Source of the DNA: Solobacterium sp.
GTDB lineage: Bacteria > Bacillota_I > Bacilli_A > Erysipelotrichales > Erysipelotrichaceae
Direction of reading: 5' to 3'
Assembly (NCBI GenBank): GCA_017404505.1
Contig: JAFRCE010000026.1
Coordinates: forward strand, 62,001-126,000
Length of the DNA: 64,000 nt
The position numbers and the translations under genes were made by a program. The notes under the pieces are model-generated. The model worked only from the letters and a program-made list of their open reading frames with translations, did not search any database and had not been told where the DNA came from. Of this stretch, positions 61,665 through 64,000 are shown in pieces (the first letter of the stretch is position 1; every line of letters starts with the position of its first letter).

Positions 61665-62438
61665 ATGAAACTTCTGCTCAGCAACGATGACGGCATCGAC
61701 GCCGAAGGACTGCAGGTTCTCGCCGATGCGCTGAAAAAAGAACATGACGTGTATATCGCCGCGCCAAGCGGCCAGCGCAGCGCCTACAGCCACTCCGTGA
61801 CCTATTTTTATTCTGTCAATCACGCCTGCCGGAAAACCATTCCCGGCATCCGGGAAGCGTACGCGATCGACGGAACACCGGCGGACTGTGTTTATTACGG
61901 CCTGTGCGGCCTGTTCGACGTCACCTTTGACGCGGTGATCTCCGGCATTAACAACGGCCGCAATCTGAGCAGCGACTGCGTTTATTCCGGGACAGTCGGG
62001 GCGGCGGCGGAAGGAACGCTGTCCTTTGTGCCGTCCATTGCCGTTTCCCTCTGCGGCCGCGATCTGGTCCATTATGAAACCGCCGCGAAGGTGCTGAAGA
62101 CCATTCTTCCTGCTTTTCTGGAAGATCCCCGCCGGCTTGACTATATGCTGAATGTCAACGTGCCTGATCTGCCGTATGAGGAACTGAAGGGATTCAAAGC
62201 AGCGATTTTTGACACACCGGTGGATTACCGGCGGCCGATTACGAAGGAGATGGTTGACGCCGACACCCTGAGACTGTCGATGGAAACACCGGCGCCGAAA
62301 AAATATGAATCCATCAGACTTCCGTCCGGTGACAGCGGTGCGGTCAGTGAAGGCTACGTTGCCCTGACACCGCTGTGGTTTGACATGGTCAGAAATGACT
62401 GTCTTGACAATGTCAGGAAGATGGAGATGCTTTTCTGA
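61665..62438 (+). CDS. surE: 5'/3'-nucleotidase SurE
   Basis: 257 residues. Metal-dependent nucleoside monophosphatase. MKLLLSNDDGIDAEGLQVL at the very start carries the metal-binding Asp pair; SGINNGRNLSSDCVYSGTVGAA (about 95-116) is the second metal/phosphate site; FDTPVDYRRPITKEM near the end. No Shine-Dalgarno: the ATG is 6 nt after an extended -10. The preceding terminator isolates it from the upstream gene. Confidence 0.95.
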   Translation: MKLLLSNDDGIDAEGLQVLADALKKEHDVYIAAPSGQRSAYSHSVTYFYSVNHACRKTIPGIREAYAIDGTPADCVYYGLCGLFDVTFDAVISGINNGRNLSSDCVYSGTVGAAAEGTLSFVPSIAVSLCGRDLVHYETAAKVLKTILPAFLEDPRRLDYMLNVNVPDLPYEELKGFKAAIFDTPVDYRRPITKEMVDADTLRLSMETPAPKKYESIRLPSGDSGAVSEGYVALTPLWFDMVRNDCLDNVRKMEMLF

Positions 62439-62456
62439 ACAGCATCTTTTTTCTTT
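62424..62456 (+). terminator. Terminator overlapping the end of surE
   Basis: GATGCT-TTTCTGAAC-AGCATC followed by T6; the left arm is within the last codons. Confidence 0.8.
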
Positions 62457-62473
62457 TTGAAACAGGTTCGTCA

Positions 62474-62482
62474 TGTTATGAT
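62474..62482 (+). promoter_or_regulatory. Extended -10 promoter of the Na/Pi cotransporter leader
   Basis: TGT-TATGAT, 8 bases ahead of the riboswitch P1 stem. Confidence 0.6.
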
Positions 62483-62489
62483 AAGCATA

Positions 62490-62580
62490 ATGAGGGAGTA
62501 ACAGCCTGCCGGAAGAACAGGCAGGGGCAGATCGTCATCACGATAGAGATATCCGGTCTGTCTTAATTTGTAAGACTCAT
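62490..62580 (+). ncRNA. yybP-ykoY (Mn2+-sensing) riboswitch
   Basis: P1 is ATGAG (62490-62494) with CTCAT (62576-62580). The conserved GGGAGTA follows, then a CCTG/CAGG helix. The second metal-site arm CAGATCGTCA-TCAC-GATA-GAGA-TATC-CGGTCTG aligns element by element with characterised yybP-ykoY aptamers (GUCGUCA and CGG). A final helix GTCTTA/TAAGAC precedes the P1 3' strand. A terminator-like hairpin follows before the gene, so control is probably by Mn2+-dependent readthrough. Alignment was by eye. Confidence 0.82.
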
Positions 62581-62624
62581 GTGCATCTGTTTTTGGCTGT
62601 GCATGGGGTGATACAGAAAACATG

Positions 62625-62647
62625 CGCAGTCTGAGAACTGCGTTTTT
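62625..62647 (+). terminator. Riboswitch expression-platform terminator
   Basis: CGCAGT-CTGAGA-ACTGCG followed by T5, 23 bases before the ATG of the transporter. Confidence 0.78.
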
Positions 62648-62670
62648 AACGCTCTTGGGGAGGAAAACAA

Positions 62671-64000
62671 ATGTCAATTGCTTCATTGAACTGGGGGATG
62701 ATCCTGGGCGGCTTCGGACTGTTCATGTTCGGTATCAAGTTCATGGGAAACGGTCTGAAGGCGGTAGCGGGCGACAAGCTGCGTGACTACATCAACCGCT
62801 ACACGTCAAATCCGATCTCCGCATTAATGATCGGTATCGTCATCACAATCATCATGCAGTCTTCATCGGCAACTTCAGCCATCACCATCGGTCTGGTCAG
62901 AGCCGGACTGATGACACTGGATCAGGCCGCCGGTATTATTCTCGGTGCGACGATCGGCACAACCGTCACGTCGTTCCTGATTTCCATCAACATTGAAAAA
63001 TATGCGATGTTCATCATTTTCTTCGGAACATTGCTGATCTGCTTCTTCAAAAAGCAGAAAACGATCTACATGGGCGAAGTCATTCTCGGCTTCGGTCTGA
63101 TCTTCTTCGGTATGTCCAGCATGGGTGACGCGCTCGCCGCCCTGAAGGAACTGCCGCAGTTTGAGGCGTTTGCCCTCAGCATGAGCAGCAATCCGGTCCT
63201 GGCGATGCTGGCCGGTGTTGGTCTGACGGCGCTGGTACAGTCCTCCGCCGCGACGATCGGTGTTGCCCAGAAACTGTATCAGGCCGGCGCGATCACGTTC
63301 TCCGCTTCGCTGCCGTTTATGTTCGGTGCCAATATCGGTACGACGATGACCGGTGTTCTGGCTGCCATCGGCGGCTCGACAGCCGGTAAGAGAACAGCCT
63401 GCCTGCATACGACCCTGAACGTGATCTCCACGTTCTTCGGTATGCTGCTGCTCGTTCCGTTTGCGAACTTCATTCAGAGTGTCTTCGGCGGCCTGAATCC
63501 GATGATGCAGATCGCCATGGCCAATATCGTTTTCAAGACAGTGACGACGCTGTGCTTCCTGCCGTTCACGAAACAGCTGGTGGCCCTGGCCAGAAAGATC
63601 ATTCCCGGCGAGGAACCGGCGGAAGTCGAAGTCGACATCGACGAGATGGACGGCGAGATCGCCAATGTCCTGCCTTCCGCTGCTGTTGAAGCATCCCGTC
63701 AGGCCATTCTCAAACTGGTTGACGTCGTCCGTCTGAATCTGACCCAGACACTGGAATTCTTCCGGGCGAAGGGCGATGCCGAGGCCAAGGAAGAACTGGA
63801 TAAGACGGAAGCGATTGCCAACCGCTTCGACCAGAAGATCACCGACTATCTGATCCGGCTTTCCAAGAAGCCGAATCTGACCCGCAAGGATACCGACGAT
63901 GTCCGTTTCCAGCTTGACGCCGTCAAGAACTTCGAACGTGTCGGCGACCTTGATATCAACCTGGCGGAATTCTTCCTGATGGTCACGGAGAAGAAGGAAA
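62671..64000 (+). CDS. Na+/phosphate cotransporter with C-terminal PhoU-like domain (partial)
   Basis: First 443 codons, running off the right edge. NaPi-II (NptA/YjbB) family: about nine hydrophobic segments with two inverted QSSSATSA/QSSAATIG repeats (TIIMQSSSATSAITIG, about 67-82; LVQSSAATIGVAQ, about 190-202) that form the Na/Pi site. After about residue 310 a cytosolic PhoU-like helical domain begins (PSAAVEASRQAILKLVDVVR). ATG 62671 has TGGGGAGGAAAAC. Controlled by an upstream Mn2+-type riboswitch. Confidence 0.95.
   Translation, partial: MSIASLNWGMILGGFGLFMFGIKFMGNGLKAVAGDKLRDYINRYTSNPISALMIGIVITIIMQSSSATSAITIGLVRAGLMTLDQAAGIILGATIGTTVTSFLISINIEKYAMFIIFFGTLLICFFKKQKTIYMGEVILGFGLIFFGMSSMGDALAALKELPQFEAFALSMSSNPVLAMLAGVGLTALVQSSAATIGVAQKLYQAGAITFSASLPFMFGANIGTTMTGVLAAIGGSTAGKRTACLHTTLNVISTFFGMLLLVPFANFIQSVFGGLNPMMQIAMANIVFKTVTTLCFLPFTKQLVALARKIIPGEEPAEVEVDIDEMDGEIANVLPSAAVEASRQAILKLVDVVRLNLTQTLEFFRAKGDAEAKEELDKTEAIANRFDQKITDYLIRLSKKPNLTRKDTDDVRFQLDAVKNFERVGDLDINLAEFFLMVTEKKE

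Overview
The window looks like chromosomal DNA of a fermentative, low-redox Bacillota bacterium. Erysipelotrichia-like is my best guess, inferred from gene content and moderate GC, not from a phylogeny. Evidence for Bacillota: CIRCE/HrcA-type heat-shock sites, a phenylalanine T-box in front of pheST, an ECF-type folate S component, a PotABCD set with an XRE-cupin regulator, oxygen-labile two-subunit class I fumarase, AdhE and PduL. No phage, plasmid backbone, rRNA or CRISPR array is visible. The only mobile element is one ISL3-family insertion sequence.

Layout. 1-3.6 kb: start of htpG (CIRCE-controlled, minus strand), then fumarase alpha/beta and malic enzyme (fumarate to malate to pyruvate) and a DUF1622 membrane protein. 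3.7-8.8 kb: rRNA methyltransferase, TetR plus a small helical protein, a membrane-tethered EEP-family protein, GNAT, a YdcF-like protein. 8-11.7 kb (minus): tgt-queA-queH queuosine genes. 11.7-14.1 kb: ArsR, DEDD exonuclease and small proteins. 14.1-19.3 kb (minus): polysaccharide deacetylase with Ig-like domains, Zn-dependent phospholipase C-like protein, aminotransferase, YggS, and folT behind a candidate THF riboswitch. 19.3-23.4 kb: an RNA-modification operon (two U32 proteins, SpoU methyltransferase, YbaK-type editing protein, second SpoU). 23.4-25.1 kb: the IS, inserted in the A-tract between the last SpoU stop codon and its terminator. 25-33.7 kb: adhE, acylphosphatase, S51 peptidase, T-box-pheST. 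33.7-35.8 kb: groESL with two CIRCE sites. 35.8-42.3 kb: lipoprotein, ChbG-like deacetylase, RpiR regulator, PTS EIIC, cytosolic sulfatase, membrane protein, HAD phosphatase. 42.4-45.5 kb: a TetM-like GTPase fused to a Rae1/YacP-type NYN nuclease, then pduL. 45.6-48 kb (minus): cysK-cysE-HD behind a leader peptide with three consecutive Cys codons and an intrinsic terminator. 48-50.9 kb: a two-gene membrane-associated Hsp70-like system. 51-55.5 kb: TetR/CoA-ligase-like pair, mutarotase, nagB, trx, lipoprotein. 55.7-60.5 kb: XRE-cupin and potABCD, with two surface-type Ig-like repeats inserted in PotA. 60.6-64 kb: tRNA-Cys, tRNA-Leu, an unknown protein, surE, and a Na/Pi cotransporter behind a yybP-ykoY (Mn2+) riboswitch.

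Most interesting observations: (1) the ribosome-binding GTPase-NYN nuclease fusion; (2) the cysteine attenuator leader peptide; (3) at least five genes whose ATG lies 6-7 nt after an extended -10 with no Shine-Dalgarno, i.e. probable leaderless mRNAs; (4) a Mn2+ riboswitch before a phosphate transporter; (5) PotA with an Ig-like insertion; (6) the membrane Hsp70-like pair; (7) the IS insertion that separates a gene from its terminator. Functions are inferred from recognisable motifs read by eye; no database search was run.
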